Of a stretch of DNA of 51,567 nt, positions 15,269 through 23,850 are shown piece after piece (the stretch's first letter is position 1; each line of letters starts with the position of its first letter). Source of the DNA: Nitrospirota bacterium. Lineage in GTDB: Bacteria; Nitrospirota; Thermodesulfovibrionia; Thermodesulfovibrionales; UBA1546. The stretch is from the NCBI GenBank assembly GCA_009773185.1, contig WPIF01000020.1, positions 1 to 51,567 of the forward strand. Direction: 5' to 3'. A program made the position numbers and the translations under genes. The notes under the pieces are model-generated. The model was not told the origin of the DNA, made no database searches, and saw only the letters and a program-made list of their open reading frames with translations.

Positions 15269-17137
15269 ATGGAAAAGTTTCGTGCAAATTTAATGTTATG
15301 TGCAGGAACGGGCTGTGTTGCCAGCGGAACAACTAAAGTCAGAGACGCCCTCCGTGATGAGATTCAAAAAAGAGGGCTTGATGAGGAAATAAAGATAGTC
15401 CTGACAGGATGCAACGGCTATTGCGCTGAAGGCCCTGTCCTGTCGGTTTATCCTGATGAAATCTTTTATCAAAAATTAACAGTTGAAGAAATCCCCAAAT
15501 TAGTTGAAGAGCATTTTCTCAAAGGCAGGCCCTACGAGAAATTAATGTTTAAAGAACCCGAGAAAAAGACAGCAATACCGATGATGAAAGATATCCCTTT
15601 CTTCAAGCATCAGGTACTAAGGGTTTTAAGAAACAAGGGACTTATAGACCCTGAAAAGATTGAAGAATACATTGCCAGAGACGGTTATCAGGCAGCAGCA
15701 AAGGCGCTTACCCAGATGACTCAGGAAGATATAATCAAGGTAATAAAAGATTCCGGATTAAGAGGGAGAGGCGGCGCAGGCTTTCCTACAGGCCTGAAAT
15801 GGGACTTTGCGTCCAAAGTTAAATCCGATATCAAATACATGCTCTGTAACGGCGATGAAGGAGACCCGGGCGCATTTATGGACAGGTCTGTTATGGAGGC
15901 AGACCCTCATTCAGTAATAGAGGGCATGATTATAGGGGCCAGGGCCATAGGAGCGCATCACGGTTACATATATGTCAGGGCTGAATATCCATTGGCTGTT
16001 AAACGCCTTCAGCTTGCAATAGACCAGGCTACGGAGGCAGGGCTTCTCGGCAATAATATTCTTGATACAGGGTTTGATTTCAAACTTGAAATATATCTGG
16101 GAGCTGGCGCTTTTGTATGCGGTGAAGAGACTGCGCTTATGCGTTCCCTTGAGGGAAAACGCGGGATGCCCAGGCCGAGGCCTCCATTCCCTGCTCACAA
16201 GGGGTTGTGGGACAAGCCGTCTGTTCTGAATAATGTTGAAACCCTGGCACAGATAGCTCCCATTATCCTGAATGGTTCTGACTGGTACAGGAGCCTTGGC
16301 ACTGAGAAGAGCACAGGCACTAAAGTTTTTGCACTTACAGGCGCTATAAATAATGTTGGTCTGGTTGAGGTCCCGATGGGAATTCCGCTCAGAACTATCA
16401 TATATGACATAGGCGGAGGACCTAAGAAGGGAAGAAAATTCAAGGCGGTTCAGCTTGGCGGGCCTTCAGGCGGCTGCATCCCTGAAAGTCTCCTTGATAT
16501 ACCTGTAACATACGAAGATATCGTTGCAACAGGAGCTATTGTGGGTTCAGGTGGAATGGTCGTTATGGATGACAATACATGCATGGTAGGCACAGCCAAA
16601 TTCTTCCTTGAATTTACAGCAGATGAATCCTGCGGCAAATGCACGCCGTGCAGGGTGGGAACAAAAATACTGCTTGATATGCTTACTGATATTACTGAAG
16701 GCAGGGGAAAAGAAGGCGATATGGAGACACTCGAAGACCTGGGCAGGGATATAATTGCCACATCTCTTTGCGGCCTTGGACAGACAGCGCCGAACCCGGT
16801 GCTTACAACAATAAAATACTTCAGGGACGAATATGAATCCCATATAAAACACAAGTGGTGCAAGGCAGGCGTATGCCGCAGCCTGACCACCTTCTGGATT
16901 GACGAAAAAATGTGCAAGGGCTGCGGAGCCTGCTTGAGAGGGTGCCCGTCCAAGGCCATAATGGGCGAAAAGAAAAAGCCGCACAAGATTATTCAGGAAC
17001 TTTGCGTGCGTTGCAGAAGCTGTTATGAGGCATGCAAATTCAAGTCTATAAAAATTCTGCCTGCCAACTTTGAAGGCGACCCTTCGGAATTAGTCGGAGT
17101 GACAACCGAAACTGAAACAAAAAAGGGGGAATCATAA
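15269..17137 (+). CDS. NuoF-like NADH-binding flavoprotein subunit
   Basis: The 622-residue protein has an N-terminal [2Fe-2S] thioredoxin-like domain (MLCAGTGCVASG and LTGCNGYCAEGP). The NuoF core follows: GRGGAGFPTG (FMN/NADH), NGDEGDPGAFMDR, GAGAFVCGEETAL, an SLBB-like region, and ESCGKCTPCRVGT for a [4Fe-4S] cluster. The C-terminus is a 2[4Fe-4S] ferredoxin domain (CKGCGACLRGCPSKA, CVRCRSCYEACKF). It matches HydB/HndC-type diaphorase subunits. The start at 15269 follows GGAGG; an upstream in-frame start would lie in the TTGAATA repeats. It exchanges electrons between NAD(P)H and the iron-sulfur chain. Confidence 0.94.
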   Translation: MEKFRANLMLCAGTGCVASGTTKVRDALRDEIQKRGLDEEIKIVLTGCNGYCAEGPVLSVYPDEIFYQKLTVEEIPKLVEEHFLKGRPYEKLMFKEPEKKTAIPMMKDIPFFKHQVLRVLRNKGLIDPEKIEEYIARDGYQAAAKALTQMTQEDIIKVIKDSGLRGRGGAGFPTGLKWDFASKVKSDIKYMLCNGDEGDPGAFMDRSVMEADPHSVIEGMIIGARAIGAHHGYIYVRAEYPLAVKRLQLAIDQATEAGLLGNNILDTGFDFKLEIYLGAGAFVCGEETALMRSLEGKRGMPRPRPPFPAHKGLWDKPSVLNNVETLAQIAPIILNGSDWYRSLGTEKSTGTKVFALTGAINNVGLVEVPMGIPLRTIIYDIGGGPKKGRKFKAVQLGGPSGGCIPESLLDIPVTYEDIVATGAIVGSGGMVVMDDNTCMVGTAKFFLEFTADESCGKCTPCRVGTKILLDMLTDITEGRGKEGDMETLEDLGRDIIATSLCGLGQTAPNPVLTTIKYFRDEYESHIKHKWCKAGVCRSLTTFWIDEKMCKGCGACLRGCPSKAIMGEKKKPHKIIQELCVRCRSCYEACKFKSIKILPANFEGDPSELVGVTTETETKKGES

Positions 17138-17138
17138 A

Positions 17139-19592
17139 ATGGTAGACCTTATAATTGACAATAAAAAGATATCCGTGGAAGAGGGCACTACAATTCTTAA
17201 GGCAGCCCAGATGAACGGGATTAAGATACCAAATATGTGCTATGACAAAAGGCTCAGGCCTTACGGAGGATGCAGGCTCTGTGTTGTTGAAGTCGAAGGC
17301 CAGCCCAGGCTTTTTGCCTCATGTTCGACACCTGCGGCTCCCAACATGGTAGTTAAAACAGACACTCCAAAGTTAAGAAAAGCGCGTCAGACGGTACTTG
17401 AACTTTTACTTATCCATCATCCATTGGACTGCCCGGTATGCGATAAGGCAGGCGAATGCGACCTTCAGGACATAGCCTATGAATACGGCAAACCCGAAGG
17501 CCGTTTTAAAAGGCACAGGAAAGACATGCCTCCTGATGTAAGGGGGCCATTGGTTGAATTGACTGCCAACAGATGCATCCTCTGCGGCAAATGTGTGCGT
17601 ATATGCTCCGAGCATCAGGGCCGGGGCGCATTGGGATTTATCGGCAGGGGCTTCCCCACAGTTGTTCAGCCTGCATTCGGTGAAATCCTTGAATGTGATT
17701 ACTGCGGGCAGTGTATAGACATATGCCCTACAGGCGCGCTTTTGAGCAAGCCCTTCAAGTTTCAGGCGCGTGCATGGTTTCTCGAGGAAAAAGACACTAT
17801 CTGTCCTTTCTGCGGCTGCGGATGCACCCTGACACTGGGAATAAGGGAAGGAAAGATACTGAGGTCAAGGGCCAAAGAAGATAACGGCAGAAGCGAGGGT
17901 AACCTGTGCGGAAGAGGCAGGTTTGGGTTTGATTACATATACAGCGAGAACCGCCTTAAGACGCCTATGATAAGAAAAGAGGGGAACCTTGTCCCTGCGA
18001 CATGGGAAGAGGCATTGACATATATAAGCGAAAGCCTGAAATACGTTATAAGCTCCTATGGCAGGGAATCTGTAGGCGCCATAGGTTCTCATAGGTGCAC
18101 AACTGAAGATAACTTCATGCTGAAAAAATTCATGCTGAATGTTATTGGTTCAGATAATATAGACTCTTCTGCTGCCTTTGGATATTCAAAGGTCCAGAAG
18201 GCGCTGGATAAGGCTTTGGGGATGAAAACACACCGGATAAACCTGAAAGCGCCTTTGGGCAAGGAAATTATTCTGATAATAGAGTCGGATATAAGCATTA
18301 CCCACCCTGTTTTCGGCCTTAATATACTTCAGGCAAAGAGAGAAGGCTCAAACCTGATTGTGGCGGATTCAAGGGAGACAAAGCTTACACGGCACAGTTT
18401 AAGCCATCTGAGAATGAAACAGGGGACCTCAGTTGCATTTCTTAACGGGTTAATGAAACTCATTATAGACAAGGGCCTTTTCAACAGGGAGATTGTCTCA
18501 AAGTTCCCGGGTTTCCCGGAGTTCGAAAAGAGCCTGAAAGACTATACTGCTGATAAGGTGTCAAAGATTACAGGCATATCCGGAGAAGACCTTGCAGCTA
18601 CGGCAGAGATGCTTGCAAAGGCAAAGAGCAGGATGCTCTCCTTTACTGTCAGCCTTACAGAAAACACAAAAGGCGCTGACACGGTGCTTGCTGCCTCTAA
18701 TATGATAATCCTTATGGGAGAGGACGCAGGTTCGCTGCAGATACCCGCGGAATATGCAAACACATACGGGCTGTATAATATGGGGGCCGGGGCGTCAGGC
18801 AGTAAAAATATATTCGATATGCTGTATAAATCCGGCTCTTTTCATGCGCTCTATATAATGGGTGAAGACCCTGTTTCTGCTTTTCCGCACAATTCAAAGA
18901 TAATGGGGAACCTTAAATCCCTTGAACTGCTTGTTGTTCAGGATATTGCCTTAACAGAGACAGCGAAGCTGGCTCATGTGGTCCTTCCTGCTTCAAGCTG
19001 GGCTGAAAAAGACGGCACATTTATCAATGCTGAGGGTGCAACCCAGAAGTTAAAAAAGATAGTTGATGCTCCGGGACAGTCGCTGCCTGACTGGCAGATA
19101 CTTAGGAACCTGTCTTTATCCATGGGAAGAGAGATTGCCGTCAGAAATATTGAAGATATCTCAGAAGAAATCAAGAACACAATACAGGAAGAACCTGCAT
19201 CAGATAAAAGGGCCTTTACCCCTGTGTCTTATGCAGCGGCAGAAGAGCCTGACACAGAATATCCGCTGGCGTTTGTAACGAGAGATGTCCTGCAGCACTC
19301 GGGAACCATGTCAACAAGGTCCAAGGCCCTTGACCTGGTTGTCTCAGAGGCATTTCTTGAGATAAATGATGAAGATGCCGGAAAGTATGCGATATCCGAC
19401 AACAGCCATGTCAAGGTGACATCAAGGAGGGGCACTGTTTATCTGAAGGCAAAGGTTTCAGATGCAGTTCCGGCAGGGACAGTCTTTACGTCAGTTCATT
19501 TTCCGCACGGACGCGTCAATGCGCTTACGCATTTTTCAGAAAACGGCACAGCATACACAGACGCTGTGAAGATAGAGGCAGTAAAAGTCTGA
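17139..19592 (+). CDS. NuoG/FdhA-like molybdopterin-fold subunit lacking Cys/Sec
   Basis: The 817-residue protein has an N-terminal [2Fe-2S] ferredoxin domain (C34, C45, C48, C62), a His-Cys cluster motif (HHPLDCPVCDKAGEC), two [4Fe-4S] motifs (CILCGKCVRIC, CDYCGQCIDICP), a CPFCGCGC...GNLCGRG cluster motif and a molybdopterin oxidoreductase fold, with HSGTMSTRS near the C-terminus. In formate dehydrogenases a Cys or Sec ligates the metal. The aligned stretch here is NIDSSAAFGYSKVQ, with Gly at that position, so formate oxidation is unlikely and a NuoG-like electron-wire role fits better. There is no H-cluster, so it is not an [FeFe]-hydrogenase. It follows the NuoF-like stop by 1 bp. Confidence 0.85.
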   Translation: MVDLIIDNKKISVEEGTTILKAAQMNGIKIPNMCYDKRLRPYGGCRLCVVEVEGQPRLFASCSTPAAPNMVVKTDTPKLRKARQTVLELLLIHHPLDCPVCDKAGECDLQDIAYEYGKPEGRFKRHRKDMPPDVRGPLVELTANRCILCGKCVRICSEHQGRGALGFIGRGFPTVVQPAFGEILECDYCGQCIDICPTGALLSKPFKFQARAWFLEEKDTICPFCGCGCTLTLGIREGKILRSRAKEDNGRSEGNLCGRGRFGFDYIYSENRLKTPMIRKEGNLVPATWEEALTYISESLKYVISSYGRESVGAIGSHRCTTEDNFMLKKFMLNVIGSDNIDSSAAFGYSKVQKALDKALGMKTHRINLKAPLGKEIILIIESDISITHPVFGLNILQAKREGSNLIVADSRETKLTRHSLSHLRMKQGTSVAFLNGLMKLIIDKGLFNREIVSKFPGFPEFEKSLKDYTADKVSKITGISGEDLAATAEMLAKAKSRMLSFTVSLTENTKGADTVLAASNMIILMGEDAGSLQIPAEYANTYGLYNMGAGASGSKNIFDMLYKSGSFHALYIMGEDPVSAFPHNSKIMGNLKSLELLVVQDIALTETAKLAHVVLPASSWAEKDGTFINAEGATQKLKKIVDAPGQSLPDWQILRNLSLSMGREIAVRNIEDISEEIKNTIQEEPASDKRAFTPVSYAAAEEPDTEYPLAFVTRDVLQHSGTMSTRSKALDLVVSEAFLEINDEDAGKYAISDNSHVKVTSRRGTVYLKAKVSDAVPAGTVFTSVHFPHGRVNALTHFSENGTAYTDAVKIEAVKV

Positions 19593-19610
19593 GAGGCATC
19601 TATCAAAAGC

Positions 19611-19967
19611 ATGAAATTGGGCGAGATCAAAAAGATACTCAATGCAGTAGTGCTTTCAAAAAATGGCGATATGGAGCTTGAAATAGGGAGGGCCTACTGC
19701 GCTGACCTTATGAGCGATGTCCTTGCATTCTCCATCACCAACTCCCTTTTGATAACAGGCCTGACCAATTCTCAGGTCATACGCACCGCTGATATGGCTG
19801 ATATGAATGCAATAGTATTTGTTCAGGGCAAACGGCCTGACCTGGAAACAATTTCTCTTGCGGAAGAAAAAAATATTCCTTTACTTGTGACTGATTTTTC
19901 GATGTTCGGCACATGCGGCAGGCTTTTTGAGAAGGGGCTTCAGGGGCGTTCTAACAGAGATAAATGA
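19611..19967 (+). CDS. DRTGG-domain protein (first copy)
   Basis: The 118-residue protein contains GRAYCADLMSDVLAFSITNSLLITGLTNSQVIRTADM and IVFVQGKRPDLETISLAEEKNIPLLVTDFSMFGTCGRL, the layout of DRTGG domains. These are found with CBS or phosphotransferase modules and recurrently beside NADH-linked hydrogenase operons. The biochemical function is not established. It starts 18 bp after the NuoG-like gene and overlaps the next start by 4 bp, so it is in the same operon. A related copy lies two genes downstream. Confidence 0.8.
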   Translation: MKLGEIKKILNAVVLSKNGDMELEIGRAYCADLMSDVLAFSITNSLLITGLTNSQVIRTADMADMNAIVFVQGKRPDLETISLAEEKNIPLLVTDFSMFGTCGRLFEKGLQGRSNRDK

Positions 19968-20398
19968 ATAAGACTGCAGAGGGTGTATTTTTTCTGACGG
20001 GGAAAGATTTTGCAAAGGCGGGCGTTGCCTCAAGCAATTTAAAAGCAATACTTGAAAGCATGGGCGTTCCGCCTGATATTATCCGGAGGGCGGCCATAGC
20101 AGCCTTTGAGGCAGAAGTGAATGTGATTATATATGCCGTGGCAGGCATGATGCACTATTCCATAACGCAGGAAATGATAAAGATTATTGTTCAGGACATG
20201 GGGCCGGGCATTCCTGATATCGCACTTGCAATGACAGAAGGTTATTCAACTGCGCCTGATTACATCAGGGAGATGGGGTTCGGTTCCGGCATGGGGCTTC
20301 CGAATATCAAAAAAAGTACGGACAAACTGACTGTAAATTCCGTTGTCGGAGAGGGGACCACACTAGAGTTTATTATAAATTTAAATAAAACTGCCTGA
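19964..20398 (+). CDS. Anti-sigma/RsbT-like ATPase domain protein
   Basis: The 144-residue single GHKL ATPase domain has an N-box AAFEAEVNVIIYA, a G1 box QDMGPGIPD and a G2 box GFGSGMGLPNIK. Size and motif spacing match RsbT/SpoIIAB-type serine kinases and anti-sigma factors. There is no His-containing dimerisation domain. It lies between two DRTGG genes, an arrangement also seen near HydABC-type operons. It may phosphorylate or sequester a partner in response to the redox complex. That role is inferred. Confidence 0.82.
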   Translation: MNKTAEGVFFLTGKDFAKAGVASSNLKAILESMGVPPDIIRRAAIAAFEAEVNVIIYAVAGMMHYSITQEMIKIIVQDMGPGIPDIALAMTEGYSTAPDYIREMGFGSGMGLPNIKKSTDKLTVNSVVGEGTTLEFIINLNKTA

Positions 20399-20409
20399 AG
20401 GAGTAAACC

Positions 20410-20751
20410 ATGAAACTGCAGGAGCTTGTTAACAGCCTTTCTCTTGAAGTAAAGACGCCGGGAATGGATTTAAACCGGGAAGTAACCGGAGGTTATGCGA
20501 GCGACCTCCTGTCTGATGTAATCGGGAATGCAAAGGAAGGGTCTGTCTGGATAACGCTTCAGGTCCACCTTAATATCGTGGCAGTAGCTTCTTTAAAGGG
20601 CCTTTCAGGAATCGTACTTGTGAATAACAGGATGCCAGATGACGATACCCTGAAAAAGGCCTCTGAAGAGAATATCCCGGTAATGACAAGCCCGCTTGCA
20701 GCCTTTGAACTCATTGGCAGGCTTTATACCCTTGGCCTGAGATGCCGGTAG
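20410..20751 (+). CDS. DRTGG-domain protein (second copy)
   Basis: The 113-residue protein resembles the DRTGG protein two genes upstream: GGYASDLLSDVIGNAKEGSVWITLQ, GIVLVNNRMPDDDTLKKASEENIPVMTSPLAAFELIGRL. It is probably the product of a duplication. GAAGGAG precedes the ATG. The stop overlaps the PHP gene start by 10 bp, indicating tight coupling. A partner or sensor role in the redox operon is likely but unproven. Confidence 0.8.
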   Translation: MKLQELVNSLSLEVKTPGMDLNREVTGGYASDLLSDVIGNAKEGSVWITLQVHLNIVAVASLKGLSGIVLVNNRMPDDDTLKKASEENIPVMTSPLAAFELIGRLYTLGLRCR

Positions 20752-21482
20752 AATTTGTAGCAGACCTTCATATTCACACATGTCTTTCCCCCTGCGCAGA
20801 GCTTTCGATGACGCCGAAGGGAATCGTAGAAAAGGCTGCATCGCTCGGGATAAACATAATAGCTGTCTGCGACCATAATTCTGCTGAAAATGTTGAAGTA
20901 ACAAAAGGCCTTGCAAAGAAAAAAGGGATAAATGTCATTGCAGGAATGGAAATCAGTTCTTCGGAAGAGGTTCATGTCCTTGGTTTTTTCAATGACACGG
21001 AAAGCGTCCTTAAGATGCAGGCAGTTGTTTATGAGAACCTTCAGGCAGGAGAAAATGACGAGGATAAATTCGGGATGCAGGTTGTTGTTAATGAAGACAA
21101 TGAGGTCTTGGGGTTTAATAAGAGGCTTCTGATAGGCGCTACAAGCCTCTCAGTGAATAAAATAGTTGATTTGATACACGGTTTTAACGGCATTGCAGCA
21201 GCAAGCCATATTGACAGAGATGTGTTTGGAATCATAGGGCAGCTCGGGTTCATTCATCCTGACATTAAATTTGATGCGCTGGAAATCTCCTTCAGGCTGA
21301 AGCTTAAAGAAGCGCTGATAAGATACGGCGCATACAGTCATATCCCGTGGATTTCCTCATCTGACGCGCACAGGATAGAAGACATAGGCAGAAGGACTAC
21401 AAGATTTCTTATGAACCATTCCACATTTGAGGAATTATTTCTGGCCCTCAAGGGCGCTGAAGGAAGAAAGATTGCGTTTTAA
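20742..21482 (+). CDS. PHP-domain phosphoesterase
   Basis: The 246-residue protein begins ADLHIHTCLSPCAE, the metal-binding HxH of PHP domains. It continues with IIAVCDHNSAEN, IAGMEISSSEEVHVLG, AASHIDR and ISSSDAHRIEDIG, which supply the remaining His, Asp and Glu ligands. PHP domains hydrolyse phosphoesters; in this neighbourhood the substrate could be a nucleotide or phosphoprotein, but that is speculation. It is coupled by overlap to the second DRTGG gene. A branched repeat element lies directly downstream, before the HATPase gene. Confidence 0.88.
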   Translation: MPVEFVADLHIHTCLSPCAELSMTPKGIVEKAASLGINIIAVCDHNSAENVEVTKGLAKKKGINVIAGMEISSSEEVHVLGFFNDTESVLKMQAVVYENLQAGENDEDKFGMQVVVNEDNEVLGFNKRLLIGATSLSVNKIVDLIHGFNGIAAASHIDRDVFGIIGQLGFIHPDIKFDALEISFRLKLKEALIRYGAYSHIPWISSSDAHRIEDIGRRTTRFLMNHSTFEELFLALKGAEGRKIAF

Positions 21483-21495
21483 TCGAGTAGTCATG

Positions 21496-21626
21496 AGGCA
21501 GGTTGGCTGTAATATTCTCGCTCATTATCGCTTCGCTCCGAGGTATTTTGCCTCTTTATTTTTCTTATTATTACTGCCGGACTATCGGCAAAATAAAACC
21601 GCTCAAATACTATATCCAACCTGCCT
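21496..21626 (+). repeat. Branched covarying intergenic element, copy 1
   Basis: Outer arms AGGCAGGTTGG (21496-21506) and CCAACCTGCCT (21616-21626) are perfectly complementary. Inside lie a CTCG...CCGAG hairpin and TATTTTGCC...GGCAAAATA arms. The core matches copies at 28312 and 33134, but the outer arms have a different sequence. It lies between the PHP and HATPase genes. Confidence 0.88.
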
Positions 21627-21654
21627 GGATATTTGCGGTAAAGAGAGTTGATTT

Positions 21655-22200
21655 ATGGAAGACATCTCTCTCCACATACTTGATATAGCGGAGAATTCTA
21701 TAGCTGCGGGTGCAACTATCATAAAAATCACAATAGCCGAGGATACAGGTAAAGACCTTCTCTCTGTTGAAATTGAAGATAACGGCAGAGGCATCCCTGA
21801 GGAGTTCATAAAAAAGGTCCTGGACCCTTTTTATACAACGCGCACAACAAGAAAAACCGGTTTCGGGCTTTCATTCCTTGCGCAGTCGGCAAGGGAGACA
21901 GGCGGAGATATCTCAATAAAATCAAAAGAGGGTAAAGGCACTGCAATATCTGCCTGTTTTAAATACAGCCACATAGACAGAAAGCCTCTCGGTAATATTG
22001 CTGATACCCTCATTGTTTTAATTGCAGGCAATCCTCATATTGATTTTCTCTATGAACACAGGCGTAATGGCAATGTTTATTCCATCAATACAAAGGAGAT
22101 AAGGCCGGAACTCGGAGAGGTGCCGCTGAATTTTCCGGCTGTGATAAATGTTATAAGAAAAGACATAGAGGATGGGATTAAAGGGCTGGGCATGGTATAA
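21655..22200 (+). CDS. Standalone HATPase-domain protein
   Basis: The 181-residue protein is a histidine-kinase-type ATPase domain (HILDIAENSIAAGA as N-box, EDNGRGIPE as G1, KTGFGLSFLAQ as G2, KEGKGTAISACF) without any dimerisation/His domain. The last 70 residues form a further region I do not recognise. Similar lone ATPase proteins accompany DRTGG and PHP genes in hydrogenase-type operons. It could transfer phosphate to, or regulate, the nearby receiver-bearing proteins. AGAGAG before the ATG is a weak ribosome binding site. Confidence 0.8.
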   Translation: MEDISLHILDIAENSIAAGATIIKITIAEDTGKDLLSVEIEDNGRGIPEEFIKKVLDPFYTTRTTRKTGFGLSFLAQSARETGGDISIKSKEGKGTAISACFKYSHIDRKPLGNIADTLIVLIAGNPHIDFLYEHRRNGNVYSINTKEIRPELGEVPLNFPAVINVIRKDIEDGIKGLGMV

Positions 22201-22315
22201 TTTATCACCTGAATTTTCTTTGTGGCAAATGTGACTTTGTTATGATATGATTTGTAAGTAGATATGCAACTGTTTGACTGAGAAGTATAGGAGAAGATAC
22301 AACCATTGGAGTAAA

Positions 22316-23842
22316 ATGACGACTGTCCCTGAAAAATTGAGTATAGAGGGCAAGGGCTTACGGAATAAACTTACGGTTATTGCTTCCCTGCTGTTTTTGC
22401 TGCCTTCTTTTGTCATCCTGTATATTTTATATAAAGAAAATATCTCTTTAAGGTCGGATAATTCTTACCTGGTCTTGATCGGGCTGACGCTTGTTCTTGC
22501 CCTTGCAGGCCTGATTATTCTGAGGAAGGTTTTCAGTGAATTCATACTGCTCTCCGGTTACATGAAAAAGGCAGAGGCCGGAGAAATGTATATGATGGAG
22601 GTCCAGAAAAGCACTGCCGAACTCCATGACATATCGGTTTCTTTTAATAATCTCATGAGAAAACTCGAAGTGACTACGAAGCGCCTTGAGGATCAGGCAT
22701 CTGAACTAAAAGAAGAGACTATTAAGCGCAAACGCGCAGAAGAGGGGCTTTTGCTGATGGTGAAAGCTGTTGAAAATACCAAAACAGGGATTACATTTGC
22801 CGACCGTGACAATGTAATCCGTTATACGAATCCGGCTGAGGCTAAAATGCATGGATATGCGCAGGAGGAACTTGTTGGCAAGAGCGTCAGGGTTTTCTCT
22901 CCGCCAGGAATGGGCCGGCCCATAGCATTTGAGGACATGAATGCGATAAAAGGCTGGGCCCGGGAAAGTGTCAATATAAAAAAGGATGGAAGCATATTCC
23001 CGGTTTATCTGATGTCTGATCTTGTGAAAAACGACGACGGGGAGCCTATAGGCATTGTCACTATTTGTGAAGACATGACCGAATCCAAGAGGGTGCAAAA
23101 GGAGCTGGAGGAGGCATATGCCCATGTATTCCATACAGGCCGTCTGTCGCAACTTGGTGAAATGGCTATGGGGATAGCACGTGAAATCAACCTGCTGTTA
23201 AACAGCATCTCCCGCACTAACCATTCAATGCTGGTTGACACAAAGGACGGGAAAATTCCGTCATTACCTGTAGTGGAAAGAAGCCTCAACAAGATAGATA
23301 ATCAGATAGCAAAGGTCAAGGACATTATTGAACATTTGAGGGTTTTTTCCCGGAAAGAGACAGGCAGCAGCCACTTTCACCTGATAGATGTTGCGGATTC
23401 TGTTAAGGGTGCATTGTTATTGATAGAAGAGCAGCTTAAAGTAAGAGATATAGGGGTTGAAATGCATTTCCCTCCTGATTTTCCGGATGTGCTGGCAAAC
23501 CCAAGCTGGCTTGAGCAGGTTTTCCTGAATCTTATGACCAATGCCAGAGACGCAATGGAAAACCAGCCAAGAAATGAGAAGCAGGTGCTGAGCATACGCG
23601 GGCGCAAAAACCCGGACGGCGGGGTTACGATTGATGTCAGTGATACCGGCAGCGGTATTCCCCATGAAATAAGGGACAAGATTTTTGATTCGTTCTTTAC
23701 AACAAAAGAGCCGGACAGAGGAACAGGCCTTGGACTTGCCATAAGCCGTGGCATAATAAAGGAACACGGCGGAGACCTTACGCTTGAACCTCAAGAAGGC
23801 AAAGGAAGCACTTTTCGCATTATCCTTCCACCGGTAGAATAA
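22316..23842 (+). CDS. PAS histidine-kinase-like protein lacking the H-box His
   Basis: The product (508 residues from the ATG at 22316) has two membrane helices (near 20-40 and 50-70), a short HAMP-like linker, a coiled coil, one PAS domain (about 145-260) and a HisKA/HATPase region. In the H-box the sequence is MAMGIAREINLLLNS: the phospho-acceptor His is Arg (R289) and the usual Pro is Leu. The N, G1 (DTGSGIP) and G2 (GTGLGLAISRG) boxes look intact. It may be a pseudokinase or an allosteric partner of the heme kinase. An upstream TTG start (22274) is less likely because GGAG precedes the ATG. Confidence 0.82.
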   Translation: MTTVPEKLSIEGKGLRNKLTVIASLLFLLPSFVILYILYKENISLRSDNSYLVLIGLTLVLALAGLIILRKVFSEFILLSGYMKKAEAGEMYMMEVQKSTAELHDISVSFNNLMRKLEVTTKRLEDQASELKEETIKRKRAEEGLLLMVKAVENTKTGITFADRDNVIRYTNPAEAKMHGYAQEELVGKSVRVFSPPGMGRPIAFEDMNAIKGWARESVNIKKDGSIFPVYLMSDLVKNDDGEPIGIVTICEDMTESKRVQKELEEAYAHVFHTGRLSQLGEMAMGIAREINLLLNSISRTNHSMLVDTKDGKIPSLPVVERSLNKIDNQIAKVKDIIEHLRVFSRKETGSSHFHLIDVADSVKGALLLIEEQLKVRDIGVEMHFPPDFPDVLANPSWLEQVFLNLMTNARDAMENQPRNEKQVLSIRGRKNPDGGVTIDVSDTGSGIPHEIRDKIFDSFFTTKEPDRGTGLGLAISRGIIKEHGGDLTLEPQEGKGSTFRIILPPVE

Positions 23843-23850
23843 TTCAAATA

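Noticed and set aside
16450-16986. Long antisense reading frame opposite the NuoF-like gene (also 43443-43907 opposite leuA)
   Set aside because: They lie wholly within strongly conserved genes on the other strand, have no ribosome binding site, and encode no recognisable domain.
17139-19592. [FeFe]-hydrogenase or formate dehydrogenase catalytic subunit
   Set aside because: No H-cluster Cys motifs are present, and the Cys/Sec position of formate dehydrogenases is Gly.
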